64,000 bases of DNA from NCBI GenBank assembly GCA_003574785.1, contig QORU01000016.1, positions 124,001-188,000 of the forward strand, written 5' to 3'. Both the position numbers and the translations under genes were made by a program. This DNA is from Taklimakanibacter deserti. Its GTDB lineage: Bacteria; Pseudomonadota; Alphaproteobacteria; Rhizobiales; Aestuariivirgaceae. Under the pieces are notes generated by a model, which was not told the DNA's origin, ran no database searches, and saw only the letters and a program-made list of their open reading frames with translations. Numbering within the stretch: the stretch's first letter is position 1; every line of letters starts with the position of its first letter. This document shows, piece after piece, positions 25,458-33,510 of this stretch.

Positions 25458-25721
25458 CTAGCGTTGCCGGAAACGGCCGGCCCAGCCAGCGGCGGTAATC
25501 TCGTTTATGTCCTCGATTGTGAGCGGCTTCTCTGTTTTGCCGGCCAGCCGGCCGATGAAATCTTCAATGGTGCCGGTCGGCCGAGCCGCTTTTCTTAGAA
25601 GCGCCCGACCGTCAGGCAACATGGCAAGCTCGATCTCATCGCCCGGTCTGACGCCGAGATGACGTAGCACGTCCTCTCGCAATGTGACCTGCTTCCGCTT
25701 CGTGACTGTCAGCTTCACCAT
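25458..25721 (-). CDS. AbrB/MazE/SpoVT-type DNA-binding protein (orphan antitoxin-like)
   Basis: An 87-residue protein. The N-terminal 45 residues form a swapped-hairpin AbrB fold: LTVTKRKQVTLREDVLRHLG, then VRPGDEIELAML and GRALLRKA. The C-terminal tail (TIEDFIGRLAGKT) is like the toxin-binding part of VapB-type antitoxins. An AGGAGA ribosome site lies 9 bases before the ATG. It is 23 bases after the spdH-like gene. No toxin gene follows, so it is either a stand-alone regulator or a leftover antitoxin. Confidence 0.8.
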   Translation of the reverse strand: MVKLTVTKRKQVTLREDVLRHLGVRPGDEIELAMLPDGRALLRKAARPTGTIEDFIGRLAGKTEKPLTIEDINEITAAGWAGRFRQR

Positions 25722-25744
25722 CGTGTCAATTCTCCTGATCCACC

Positions 25745-27700
25745 CTATTTCAGCCCCAGCATATCGCGCGGCGGCCCGGGGAAATCGGCATAGGCCGGCA
25801 GATCGGGGGAATGTCCTAAAAGGTCGCGCACCGCGCGTGCCGCCTGGTCGATGGCCGAATGAGCATAGGCATAGGCGCCTGAATCTGAATTGGCGATGGC
25901 GACGCGGCCGCGGCGCTTGCGCGCCGTCTCGATCGGCAGCGGGCCATCCGGCCAGAATATGTCCCAGGGCCGCAAATATTCGCGCGCATAGCCATGCGCC
26001 CAGCGATTGATGGTGATCGCTTCGATGTCGAAGGCCGGATCAAAGCCGCCTTCAGCGAGAGCACGGCCCAGGAGATCGCGAATCTCATATTCCATCTCCG
26101 CGAAACTGAGCTCCGCCAGCAGACGCCGTCCGGCGAGATTCTGCTCGCGCGGCGAAACACCCCTGATCGCCGCCTTCGGGACCTTGAGGAGATTGAGCAG
26201 CACCGGTTCGCCGGGATTTTCGGCAAATCTGTATGTGCCCATGCTGACGGGAAAATCGAGCGCGGCGCCATGCCAGGCGGCCGACGGCGCCGTGAAGCCG
26301 CGGATGCCGAGCCTGGTGAAGGCCTGCCAATTGCGGATCAGGACATTGGCGAGGACGAGCGGCACTTTCTGCTGATCATTGAGCGCGTCCACCTGGTCGG
26401 GCCATAATTCGCGGAAGATGTGAGGAATGACGCGATGCCAGCAGGCGAGCACCACATGTCCGGCATCGACCAGCTTGAGCCGGCCGCCTTCGACATAGGC
26501 GAGCCGCACCGATTTCGCTTCTTCGGCCCGGCCGGCATGATCGAGCCCGATGACCGGCGCATTGAGGCGCAGCCGCACCGCATTCCCCGCCTGGTCGAGC
26601 TTGCCGTAGTCGACCGGCGTCACGACCAGGCTGTCCATGCCGCGCCCGGGAAGCGCGGCCGGGATCAACGCCCTGACAAGGGCACGCGCAAGACCGGCAT
26701 TGCCGTCCGGAAAATGAAAAATATGGGGATCGGGATCGGTCAGGAAACGCCGCGCGCTGGCGCTCATCGTCCGGTAGGCTAGGTAGCCCAGGTCCATGCC
26801 GTCGAAGCCCGGATTCCAGTTGCCCCAAGCATCGAGGGCTGAGACGGCATCGATACCGACGCCGAAATAGCCCTCAGTCGAGTTCTGGAAATAGGCGACG
26901 AGTTGCGGATCATAGCCGCAGATGCGGGTAAGGAATTCATCATAGGTCGCCTCCGACAGGATCTTGAGCTTGTCCTCGCGCGACTTGCCGCGGAGATAAT
27001 CGCGCGGACTGTCGAGGAGCTCGATGAGGTCCCGCTTGGCCTTGTCGTTGAGCGGCGTCTTCGGCACCCAGTCGGCGGCATTGTCGGTCTTTTTGACCAG
27101 GCGATCGGCACCGAACCATTGCTTGTGGAAGAACACCGCTGGTCCGAGCTTGTATTTGTCGGCCCAGCCTTGGTCGTATGCGGTTTCGAACTTGCCGATG
27201 TCGACGCCGATGTCGGCGAGGAGCCGCTGGACCGCGCTCGAGAAATAGCTCGGCGACTGCAGCGACTCCGAGCCGCCATAGCCGATGACCTTGCGGCCGT
27301 TGCGGGCGATGAATTCGGTGCGCCTTGCATGGCCGCCGAAATCATCGCACGCCTCGAGGATGAGCACCCGCGCTTTGCCGCCCGATTGCTGGCGATAGAG
27401 GAAAGCCGCGGCGAGTCCGCTGATGCCGCCGCCCACCACGACGAGATCATAGGTTTCACCCGTCGGTTCCGGCGCTCCGCTGATCACACTCTTGAGATCA
27501 TGATCGCGCAGGGCGTGCAGGACGCGGAAGGACTCGGCGTCCTGTCCCCTGAGGCCGGTGAGGGCCGGCGGATAAAGGGCTTCCGCCTTGGCCTTCCTAG
27601 CCGGCACGTCCAGCGCCAGCGCGCCGGCCGTGAGGAGGACACCGTCCAGAAAGTCGCGCCGCGTGATCTTGGCTTCCATGCCCAGCGCGCGCTCGCTCAT
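25745..27700 (-). CDS. Tat-exported FAD amine oxidase, spermidine dehydrogenase-like
   Basis: A 651-residue flavoprotein. The N-terminus carries a twin-arginine signal, KITRRDFLDGVLLTAGALAL. FAD-binding motifs follow: VVVGGGISGLAAAF (about residue 88), LILEACDDFGGHARR, and a C-terminal region RVAIANSDSGAYAYAHSAIDQA. The overall length and motifs resemble spermidine dehydrogenase (SpdH), which cleaves polyamines in the periplasm, but substrate is inferred. It lies 10 bases after the HIT gene, within a leftward train that also holds a RidA gene, which fits an enzyme that releases reactive imines. Confidence 0.85.
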   Translation of the reverse strand: MSERALGMEAKITRRDFLDGVLLTAGALALDVPARKAKAEALYPPALTGLRGQDAESFRVLHALRDHDLKSVISGAPEPTGETYDLVVVGGGISGLAAAFLYRQQSGGKARVLILEACDDFGGHARRTEFIARNGRKVIGYGGSESLQSPSYFSSAVQRLLADIGVDIGKFETAYDQGWADKYKLGPAVFFHKQWFGADRLVKKTDNAADWVPKTPLNDKAKRDLIELLDSPRDYLRGKSREDKLKILSEATYDEFLTRICGYDPQLVAYFQNSTEGYFGVGIDAVSALDAWGNWNPGFDGMDLGYLAYRTMSASARRFLTDPDPHIFHFPDGNAGLARALVRALIPAALPGRGMDSLVVTPVDYGKLDQAGNAVRLRLNAPVIGLDHAGRAEEAKSVRLAYVEGGRLKLVDAGHVVLACWHRVIPHIFRELWPDQVDALNDQQKVPLVLANVLIRNWQAFTRLGIRGFTAPSAAWHGAALDFPVSMGTYRFAENPGEPVLLNLLKVPKAAIRGVSPREQNLAGRRLLAELSFAEMEYEIRDLLGRALAEGGFDPAFDIEAITINRWAHGYAREYLRPWDIFWPDGPLPIETARKRRGRVAIANSDSGAYAYAHSAIDQAARAVRDLLGHSPDLPAYADFPGPPRDMLGLK

Positions 27701-27710
27701 ATCGGCGGCG

Positions 27711-28145
27711 TCAGCTTTGCGGCGAATTGAGCGCCTGCTTGATCATCTCCGCATGCTTGGCGAGCAGCGCCTGGTCGGCCATCTTGCCGCCATGGGCCCT
27801 CAGCGTATCGCCCCGCTTGCGCGGCACGACATGGACATGGAGATGGAAGATCGTCTGGCCGGCGGCTGCCTCATTATACTGCTTGATGAGGACGCCGTCC
27901 GCGCCGAAGGCCTGCTGTACCGCGCGCGCGACGACCTGGACGGTCTCGTAGAGCGGCTTGAAGATCGCGGGATCCGCATCGAGCAGGTTGCGCGAGGGGG
28001 CGCGCGGGATGACCAGCACATGGCCGTCGGCCTGCGGCATGATATCCATGATGGCAATCGTGTCCTGATCCTCATAGACCTTGATGGACGGGATTTCGCC
28101 GCGCAGGATCTTGGCAAGGATATTGTTGGGATCATAAGCGGGCAT
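27711..28145 (-). CDS. HIT family nucleotide hydrolase
   Basis: A 144-residue histidine-triad protein. The active site reads HLHVHVVP (H-x-H-x-H), near residue 101. The N-terminal part NNILAKILRGEIPSIKVYED is typical of HINT-type enzymes, which hydrolyse nucleoside phosphoramidates or dinucleoside polyphosphates. I chose ATG 28145 because GGAG lies 6 bases before it; an in-frame ATG 4 codons upstream is less well supported. It follows the FemAB-like gene by 17 bases. Confidence 0.93.
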   Translation of the reverse strand: MPAYDPNNILAKILRGEIPSIKVYEDQDTIAIMDIMPQADGHVLVIPRAPSRNLLDADPAIFKPLYETVQVVARAVQQAFGADGVLIKQYNEAAAGQTIFHLHVHVVPRKRGDTLRAHGGKMADQALLAKHAEMIKQALNSPQS

Positions 28146-28162
28146 TTGAGGCTCCATAAGGT

Positions 28163-29314
28163 TCAAAAGTCGTCCTCGACAGCATTCCTGAACGGCGCGT
28201 GCTCGGCAAGGGCACTCTGGTCCTCGGCGACCGCGCGGCGCTCATGCTCGAGATAGTCGGAGACCGCCCGGGCCAGGCCCGGATGGGCGAGGTAATGCAG
28301 GCTGTGGGTGGATTTCGGCACATAGCCGCGGGCGAGTTTGTGCGGTCCCTGGGCGCCCGCTTCGACGCGCTTGAGCTTGCGGGCGATGGCGAAATCGATG
28401 GCCTGGTAGTAGCAGGCTTCGAAATGCAGGTTGGGATGATGCTCGATAGTGCCCCAATTGCGCCCGTAGAGCGCGTCCGAGCCGATGAAATTGAGAGCCC
28501 CGGCGATGGTTTTGCGGCCGCGCCGGGCCATGACCAGGAGAACACGCTCCGCCATGCTCTCGCCGATAAGGCTGAAGAAGCGCCGCGTCAGATAGGGGCT
28601 GCCCCATTTGCGCGAGCCCGTATCCATGTAGAAGGCGAAGAAGGCGTCCCAATGCGCCTCGGTGATGGCGTTGCCGGTGAGCTGCTCGAACTCGATGCCG
28701 AGCTCGCACAGGGTTTGCCGTTCTTTGCGGATATTCTTGCGCTTGCGCGACGACAGGTGCGCCAGGAAATCATCGAACGTGCCGTAATCCTGGTTGAACC
28801 AATGGAATTGCGTGTCAGTGCGCTTGAGCCAGGGAGGAAGACCAAGCTCGCGCCAATCCTCTTCCGGCAGGAAGGTGATGTGGACGGAGCTGGCGCCTGT
28901 CTCGGCCGTGAGCTGCCGAAGGCCATGGAGCAGGAGCGAGCGGAGCTCTTTCGTCGGCGCGAGGAGGCGAGGGCCGGTCACCGGCGTGAACGGGACGGAC
29001 ACTTGCAGCTTGGGATAATAGCGTCCCCCGGCGCGCTCGAAAGCATCGGCCCAGGCGTGGTCGAAGACATATTCGCCCATGCTGTGCGATTTGAGATAGG
29101 CCGGCACGACGCCGAGAATTGTGCCCTCATCATCCCGCAGGACGAGATGCCGGCCGAGCCAGCCGGTCTTTTGAGTGGCCGAACCCGACCGCTCGAGCGC
29201 CGATAAAAACTCGTGGGAAATGAAAGGATTATACGGATTCCCTGAAGGATTGGCGCAAGCATTCCAGGCTTCCGCCTCGATCTTGAGAATGCTGGGGACG
29301 ATCTCGATCCTCAT
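28163..29314 (-). CDS. FemAB-like acyltransferase family protein (DUF482/COG3146)
   Basis: A 383-residue protein with two GNAT-like folds, as in FemAB amino-acyl transferases. Recognisable segments are NPFISHEFLSALERSGS, VPFTPVTGPRLL, RKNIRKERQ and ARRGRKTIAGALNFIGSDALYGRNWG. The family is often annotated as peptidoglycan biosynthesis-related, but its substrate is not known. There is no signal peptide. The GDPD gene ends 14 bases upstream. Confidence 0.87.
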   Translation of the reverse strand: MRIEIVPSILKIEAEAWNACANPSGNPYNPFISHEFLSALERSGSATQKTGWLGRHLVLRDDEGTILGVVPAYLKSHSMGEYVFDHAWADAFERAGGRYYPKLQVSVPFTPVTGPRLLAPTKELRSLLLHGLRQLTAETGASSVHITFLPEEDWRELGLPPWLKRTDTQFHWFNQDYGTFDDFLAHLSSRKRKNIRKERQTLCELGIEFEQLTGNAITEAHWDAFFAFYMDTGSRKWGSPYLTRRFFSLIGESMAERVLLVMARRGRKTIAGALNFIGSDALYGRNWGTIEHHPNLHFEACYYQAIDFAIARKLKRVEAGAQGPHKLARGYVPKSTHSLHYLAHPGLARAVSDYLEHERRAVAEDQSALAEHAPFRNAVEDDF

Positions 29315-29328
29315 GGGCGGAAGCCGGC

Positions 29329-30087
29329 TCAGGCGCGATAGCTTTCGAAAGTGACCTGGTCCGAATAGCGCATGGCTGTGGCGGCATCTTGCCGGCTGCG
29401 GATGGTCCAGGTGATCACCGGCCGGCCGGTCCGGCGAAACTGGGCGACCGGCGGGAAGGGCAGGTCGCGCCAGTGATAGGAGATGAAATCGGGATCGGTT
29501 TCCGCCAGGTGAGCGAGGTCGCGCAGCCGCTGCCGCTCCGCCGCGGGCAGGATGTCGTAATCCTCATGCGTCGCCTGGTCCGCCACGATGCCGCGCGCGA
29601 CATCGGGTGCCTGCGCGCGCACCGCCTCGATGACCTTGGGATCGAAGGACATCAGGGCGAAGGGCCCATGATAGACACGGATCACCTCGAGAGTGCGCCG
29701 GACCAACGCCTCATTGCCGTTCCACGGGCTTTTGAGCTCGATCACCAGGGGAGCCCGGCCCTGGACCTGGCCCAGAAGCTCGCCCAGCGTCTGGATGCGA
29801 TCGGAGCCTACCTTGAAGGGCAGGGCCTTGAGCTCGGCCGCCGAATGAGCGGCGATCAGGCCCTCGCCTTCCATGAGCCGGTCGAGCGTCTCGTCATGGA
29901 AGACCATCGCTTCGCCGTCGCGCGAGAGCTGCAGGTCGCATTCGATCGCATAATCGGCATCGATCGCGGCCGCGAAGGCGGCAGCGCTGTTCTCCATGAT
30001 GCCGCGCCGGGCATCATGGAAGCCGCGATGCGCGATCGGCCTGGCGGTCAGCCAGGCGAGATCGCGCAAGGCGGGGGCGCGGGGCAT
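29329..30087 (-). CDS. glycerophosphodiester phosphodiesterase
   Basis: A 252-residue TIM-barrel phosphodiesterase. Catalytic motifs are PIAHRGFHD (His-Arg), ENSAAAFAAAID (Glu-Asn), ECDLQLSRDGEAMVFHD (Glu, Asp, second His), VIELKSPW and MSFDP. It cleaves glycerophosphodiesters from phospholipid turnover into glycerol 3-phosphate and an alcohol. No signal peptide is seen, so it acts in the cytoplasm. The ATG at 30087 follows the RidA stop by 4 bases. Longer upstream frames are Arg/Ser-rich and unlikely to be real. Confidence 0.92.
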   Translation of the reverse strand: MPRAPALRDLAWLTARPIAHRGFHDARRGIMENSAAAFAAAIDADYAIECDLQLSRDGEAMVFHDETLDRLMEGEGLIAAHSAAELKALPFKVGSDRIQTLGELLGQVQGRAPLVIELKSPWNGNEALVRRTLEVIRVYHGPFALMSFDPKVIEAVRAQAPDVARGIVADQATHEDYDILPAAERQRLRDLAHLAETDPDFISYHWRDLPFPPVAQFRRTGRPVITWTIRSRQDAATAMRYSDQVTFESYRA

Positions 30088-30091
30088 GGGT

Positions 30092-30556
30092 CTACTCGAC
30101 CTCGGCGATCGCCTCGACCTCGACAGCGACATTGAGCGGCAGCGAGCCCGAGCCCACGGCCGAGCGCGCATGCTTGCCTTTGTCGCCGAAGATCTCGACC
30201 ATCAGGTCGGAGGCGCCGTTGACGACCTTCGGATGCTCGGTGAATTCCGGCACGCCGTTGACGAAGCCGACCAGCTTCACGATGCGCTTCACTTTGTCGA
30301 GATTGCCGCCGCAGGCATCCTTGAGCTGCGACACGATATTGATGGCGCACAGGCGCGCCGCCTTGGCGGCTTCCTCGGTGGAAAAATCCTTGCCGACCTT
30401 GCCCTGATATTCGAGCTTGCCGTCCTTGAGCGTGACCTGGCCCGCGGTATAGACGAGATTGCCGGTCCTGACCCAGCCGACATAATTGGCGACGGGTTTC
30501 GCCGGCGTCGGCAGGGTGATGCCCAATTCAGCAAGCTTCTTGTCGATCTGGCTCAT
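30092..30556 (-). CDS. RidA family protein (enamine/imine deaminase-like)
   Basis: A 154-residue RidA/YjgF protein of the longer YjgH/YER057c-like type. It has YTAGQVTLKDGKLEYQGKVG, the middle KVKRIVKLVGFVNG and the C-terminal GSLPLNVAVEVEAIAEV. The usual catalytic Arg of RidA before a C-terminal proline region is seen as ARSAVGSGSLP. These proteins hydrolyse reactive enamine/imine intermediates made by amino acid and amine enzymes. It sits between D-glycerate dehydrogenase and GDPD genes in the same direction. Confidence 0.92.
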   Translation of the reverse strand: MSQIDKKLAELGITLPTPAKPVANYVGWVRTGNLVYTAGQVTLKDGKLEYQGKVGKDFSTEEAAKAARLCAINIVSQLKDACGGNLDKVKRIVKLVGFVNGVPEFTEHPKVVNGASDLMVEIFGDKGKHARSAVGSGSLPLNVAVEVEAIAEVE

Positions 30557-30586
30557 GGTGGAAGTCTCCTATTCCTATGTGGGTGA

Positions 30587-31558
30587 TCAGGTCAGAAGGT
30601 CGGCCGGTCTCCTGCCGGCGAAGAACGCATCGAGATTGTCGGCGGCGCGCATGCCCATGGCGATGCGCGTGTCGCGCGTGGCGCTGCCGAGATGCGGCAG
30701 CAGGAACACATTGTCGAGGCTGCGGTAGCGCGGATCGATCCGGGGCTCGTTGCGGAACACGTCGAGCCCGGCCGCGGCGAGCTTGCCCGATGTCAGCCCT
30801 GCGATCAGCGCATCGTCGTCGATGATGTCGCCGCGCGCCGAATTGACGATGATCGCGCCATCGGGGAGCTTGGCGATCAGCTTCTCGTTCACCAGGCCGC
30901 GCGTCTCCGGCGTAGAAGCGCAGTTGACCGACAGGAAATCGCAATGAGGCAGCATCTGGTCGAGCGCCGCGTGGTAGCGCGCGCCATAGGCGAGGTCGGG
31001 CGCCACTGGCCGGCGGTTGTGATAGTGGAGCTCCATCTCGAAGGCCTGGGCCCGCTTGGCAACCGCCTGCCCGATGCGGCCCATGCCTAAAATGCCGAGC
31101 CGCTTGCCGGAGACGTCGAAACCGAGCGGCGCCGTCGGCGACCATGAGGTCCAGCGGTCCTCGCGCACCATGCGCTCGCCCCAGTAGGCGCCGCGCGCCG
31201 CCCCCAGGATGAGGAGCAGGGCGATGTCGGCGGTGGCGTTGGTGAGCACGTCCGGCGTGTTGGTGACCGCGATGTTCCGCTCTCGCGCCGCCGCAATATC
31301 GACATGCTCATAGCCCACCGAGAAGGTCGCGACGATCTTCACCGAAGCCGGCAGCTTGGCGATGATGCCGGTGGCGAAGGACCTGTCCATGGGCGTGATC
31401 AGGAGCGCGTCCTTGTCCCGCGCCGCGTCCAGGATTTCGGCCTCGCTCATCGGCTGGTCGTCGGCATTGAGCTCAGCCCGGTAGGCCTTGGCGAGGCGGG
31501 TTTCGACCTCCTTGGGCAGGCGACGGGTGACGAGGAGGCGCGGTAAGGCAGGGGCCAT
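30587..31558 (-). CDS. D-isomer 2-hydroxyacid dehydrogenase (glycerate/glyoxylate reductase type)
   Basis: A 323-residue NAD(P)-dependent enzyme. The dinucleotide motif is GILGMGRIGQAVA (about residue 152). The catalytic Arg is in CASTPETRG, the Glu in FRNEPRID and the His in LLPHLGSAT. It reduces glyoxylate or hydroxypyruvate, or oxidises D-glycerate. It is the first gene of a leftward train that runs on to the spdH-like gene. RidA follows after 30 bases. Confidence 0.93.
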   Translation of the reverse strand: MAPALPRLLVTRRLPKEVETRLAKAYRAELNADDQPMSEAEILDAARDKDALLITPMDRSFATGIIAKLPASVKIVATFSVGYEHVDIAAARERNIAVTNTPDVLTNATADIALLLILGAARGAYWGERMVREDRWTSWSPTAPLGFDVSGKRLGILGMGRIGQAVAKRAQAFEMELHYHNRRPVAPDLAYGARYHAALDQMLPHCDFLSVNCASTPETRGLVNEKLIAKLPDGAIIVNSARGDIIDDDALIAGLTSGKLAAAGLDVFRNEPRIDPRYRSLDNVFLLPHLGSATRDTRIAMGMRAADNLDAFFAGRRPADLLT

Positions 31559-31607
31559 TGTTGAGAACTACCGTTTGGCTTATGAGAACGGGGTGAAGAG
31601 GACCGGA

Positions 31608-32456
31608 ATGACACGGACTAGAAAACACCAGATCACCCGCGGCGCAAGCCTTCTGTTGGGCTTTGCTGCCCTTGCGGCATTAGGCAGCAACGCTTTCGCT
31701 ACGGTGACGATCAGGGCGCATCGCGCCGTCTATGATCTGAAGCTCGAGCGTTCATCGGAAGGATCGAACGTATCCGGCGCCGATGGCCGCATGGTGATGG
31801 AGCTCACGGGATCGGCCTGCGAAGGGTGGTCCACCAGCTTCCGTCGTGTCATGGAGATGCGGCCCGCCGAAGGCGAGACCCAGCTTTTCGACAATCAGGT
31901 CGCCTCATGGGAATCGGGCGACGGCCAGTCGCTGCAGCTCAACGACAAGCAGTTCATCAACAACCGGCTGGAGACCGAGACCAAGCTCAAGGCCGATATG
32001 GACACTGACCGCAGCAAGGGCGGCAAGGGCGTCATCGACGAGCCCAAGTCGGAGCAGTTCGATCTGCCGTCCGGCGTCCTGTTTCCCATGGCGCATCAGA
32101 AGCACATCATGGAAGCCGCCGAACGCGGCGAGACGCGCGATGTCAGCATCCTCTTTGACGGCGCGTCAGGATCGAAGATCTACAAGGTGATCTCCTTCAT
32201 CGGCAAGCGCAAGGAGCCGGGAGCCGACAAGACCGCCGACAAGGCTCTGCAGACGCTGCCGTCGTGGCCCTTGTCGGTCACCTTCTACGAATATGACGCG
32301 AAGCAGACGACGAGCGAGGAGCTGCCGAGCTATCAGATGAGCTTCCCGATCTATGAGAACGGCGTCGCCGGCACGCTCACCATCGATTACGGCGACTATG
32401 TGCTCTCGGGCAGGCTGACCTCGCTCGAATTGCTGGACCAGCAAGACTGCAAGTGA
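31608..32456 (+). CDS. EipB-like periplasmic cell-envelope integrity protein (DUF1849)
   Basis: A 282-residue exported protein. The signal peptide covers about residues 1-32 (basic start MTRTRKHQ, hydrophobic core, cleavage near AFA). The family marks are AHRAVYDLKL, GSACEGW, and the far C-terminal QQDCK. The only two Cys, Cys71 and Cys281, match the pair that forms the single disulfide in Brucella EipB (DUF1849). EipB is a spiral beta protein needed for envelope integrity. I chose ATG 31608 because GAAGAGG lies before it. It is convergent with the sigma factor gene. Confidence 0.9.
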   Translation: MTRTRKHQITRGASLLLGFAALAALGSNAFATVTIRAHRAVYDLKLERSSEGSNVSGADGRMVMELTGSACEGWSTSFRRVMEMRPAEGETQLFDNQVASWESGDGQSLQLNDKQFINNRLETETKLKADMDTDRSKGGKGVIDEPKSEQFDLPSGVLFPMAHQKHIMEAAERGETRDVSILFDGASGSKIYKVISFIGKRKEPGADKTADKALQTLPSWPLSVTFYEYDAKQTTSEELPSYQMSFPIYENGVAGTLTIDYGDYVLSGRLTSLELLDQQDCK

Positions 32457-33434
32457 TCAACCCGGACTGCGATAGGGGCGGGGCAAGGCGGGGACGCCGA
32501 GTTCCGCGGCGAGCATCGCGATGACGTCGGGACTGAAACAATAGAGGCGCAGCCGGCCTAGGCCGCCATCGCCCATCTCGAGACGCCAGATATCATTGAG
32601 GCCCTCCCTCCCGTTCAACGTGCGAAAGCCGATCACGATGGGCTCACCCAGATATTCCGCGACCCGCCAGTTCGGATTTTCGCCAAAGCCCCATTCCAGC
32701 TTGACGAAGTGAGCATATTCGAAGGTCATCTTGGCGTCGTCGAAGCCCTCGAAACTGCTGCCGCCGACCATGTCGACAGTGACGTCTTTGAGACATAGTG
32801 CCTTGATGGCCTCGAAATCGCGAGCCGTCAAAGCGGTAACGAATTTGTCGACGACTTCACGTGGAGCCGTCGCAGCCAAGGGTGTCGATGCCTTCCCCAG
32901 TTGCAACCTCTTGCGGCCGCGATGTAGGGCCGATTTCACCGCGCCGACGGTCATCTTAAGCATGCTGGCAATCTCGCCGAGCTGAAAATCCATGACGTCC
33001 GACAAGACGACGGTGGCGCGCTCCTTGGGCGCGAGACCAAGAAACAATCGGCCGGATGCGGCGCGTATATCGAGCAAGCGCGCCGGATCGGTCTCGGCGG
33101 TGGATTGCGGCTCATCCTCGGCATGAGTGAGCTCCAATCTCATGCGGCGGTGCTGGTCGATCCACAGGTTCGTCGCCGTCCGGCAGACATAGGCCTTCGG
33201 ATCGGTGACTTCCGCGTGGCTCTTTCCCAGCTGGGCGAAGACTCGAACCAGGGCATCCTGGAGCAAGTCCTCGCCGTCCCAGAGATTGCCGGCAAGGCCG
33301 CAGCAAAAGCGCAGAAGCCGGGGCCGATGCGGCGCCAATTCATCGATGAATATGCGCCATGGCTGGCGCACTTCCGCCTGTGCGGAAAACCCGTCTTTCT
33401 GTTCCAAACCGCCCCCCGTCATGACGCGGATCAT
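32457..33434 (-). CDS. ECF RNA polymerase sigma factor with C-terminal SnoaL-like domain
   Basis: A 325-residue sigma factor. Region 2 is seen in DGEDLLQDALVRVF and KAYVCRTATNLWIDQHRR, and region 4 in LAPKERATVVLSDVMDFQLG and EIASMLKMTVGAVKSALHRG (helix-turn-helix). From about residue 195 a SnoaL-like domain follows (FVTALTARDFEAIKALCL). Such fused domains replace the anti-sigma factor as the control element in ECF41-type sigma factors. GGAGAG lies 5 bases before the start. No anti-sigma gene is adjacent. It begins 76 bases after dinB. Confidence 0.88.
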   Translation of the reverse strand: MIRVMTGGGLEQKDGFSAQAEVRQPWRIFIDELAPHRPRLLRFCCGLAGNLWDGEDLLQDALVRVFAQLGKSHAEVTDPKAYVCRTATNLWIDQHRRMRLELTHAEDEPQSTAETDPARLLDIRAASGRLFLGLAPKERATVVLSDVMDFQLGEIASMLKMTVGAVKSALHRGRKRLQLGKASTPLAATAPREVVDKFVTALTARDFEAIKALCLKDVTVDMVGGSSFEGFDDAKMTFEYAHFVKLEWGFGENPNWRVAEYLGEPIVIGFRTLNGREGLNDIWRLEMGDGGLGRLRLYCFSPDVIAMLAAELGVPALPRPYRSPG

Positions 33435-33510
33435 CCCATCTCTCCTTTGCGGTCAAAGATAGGTAGACGAACGAACCGGCCAAAAGGATACGTCGGGGCG
33501 CGGGATCTTG

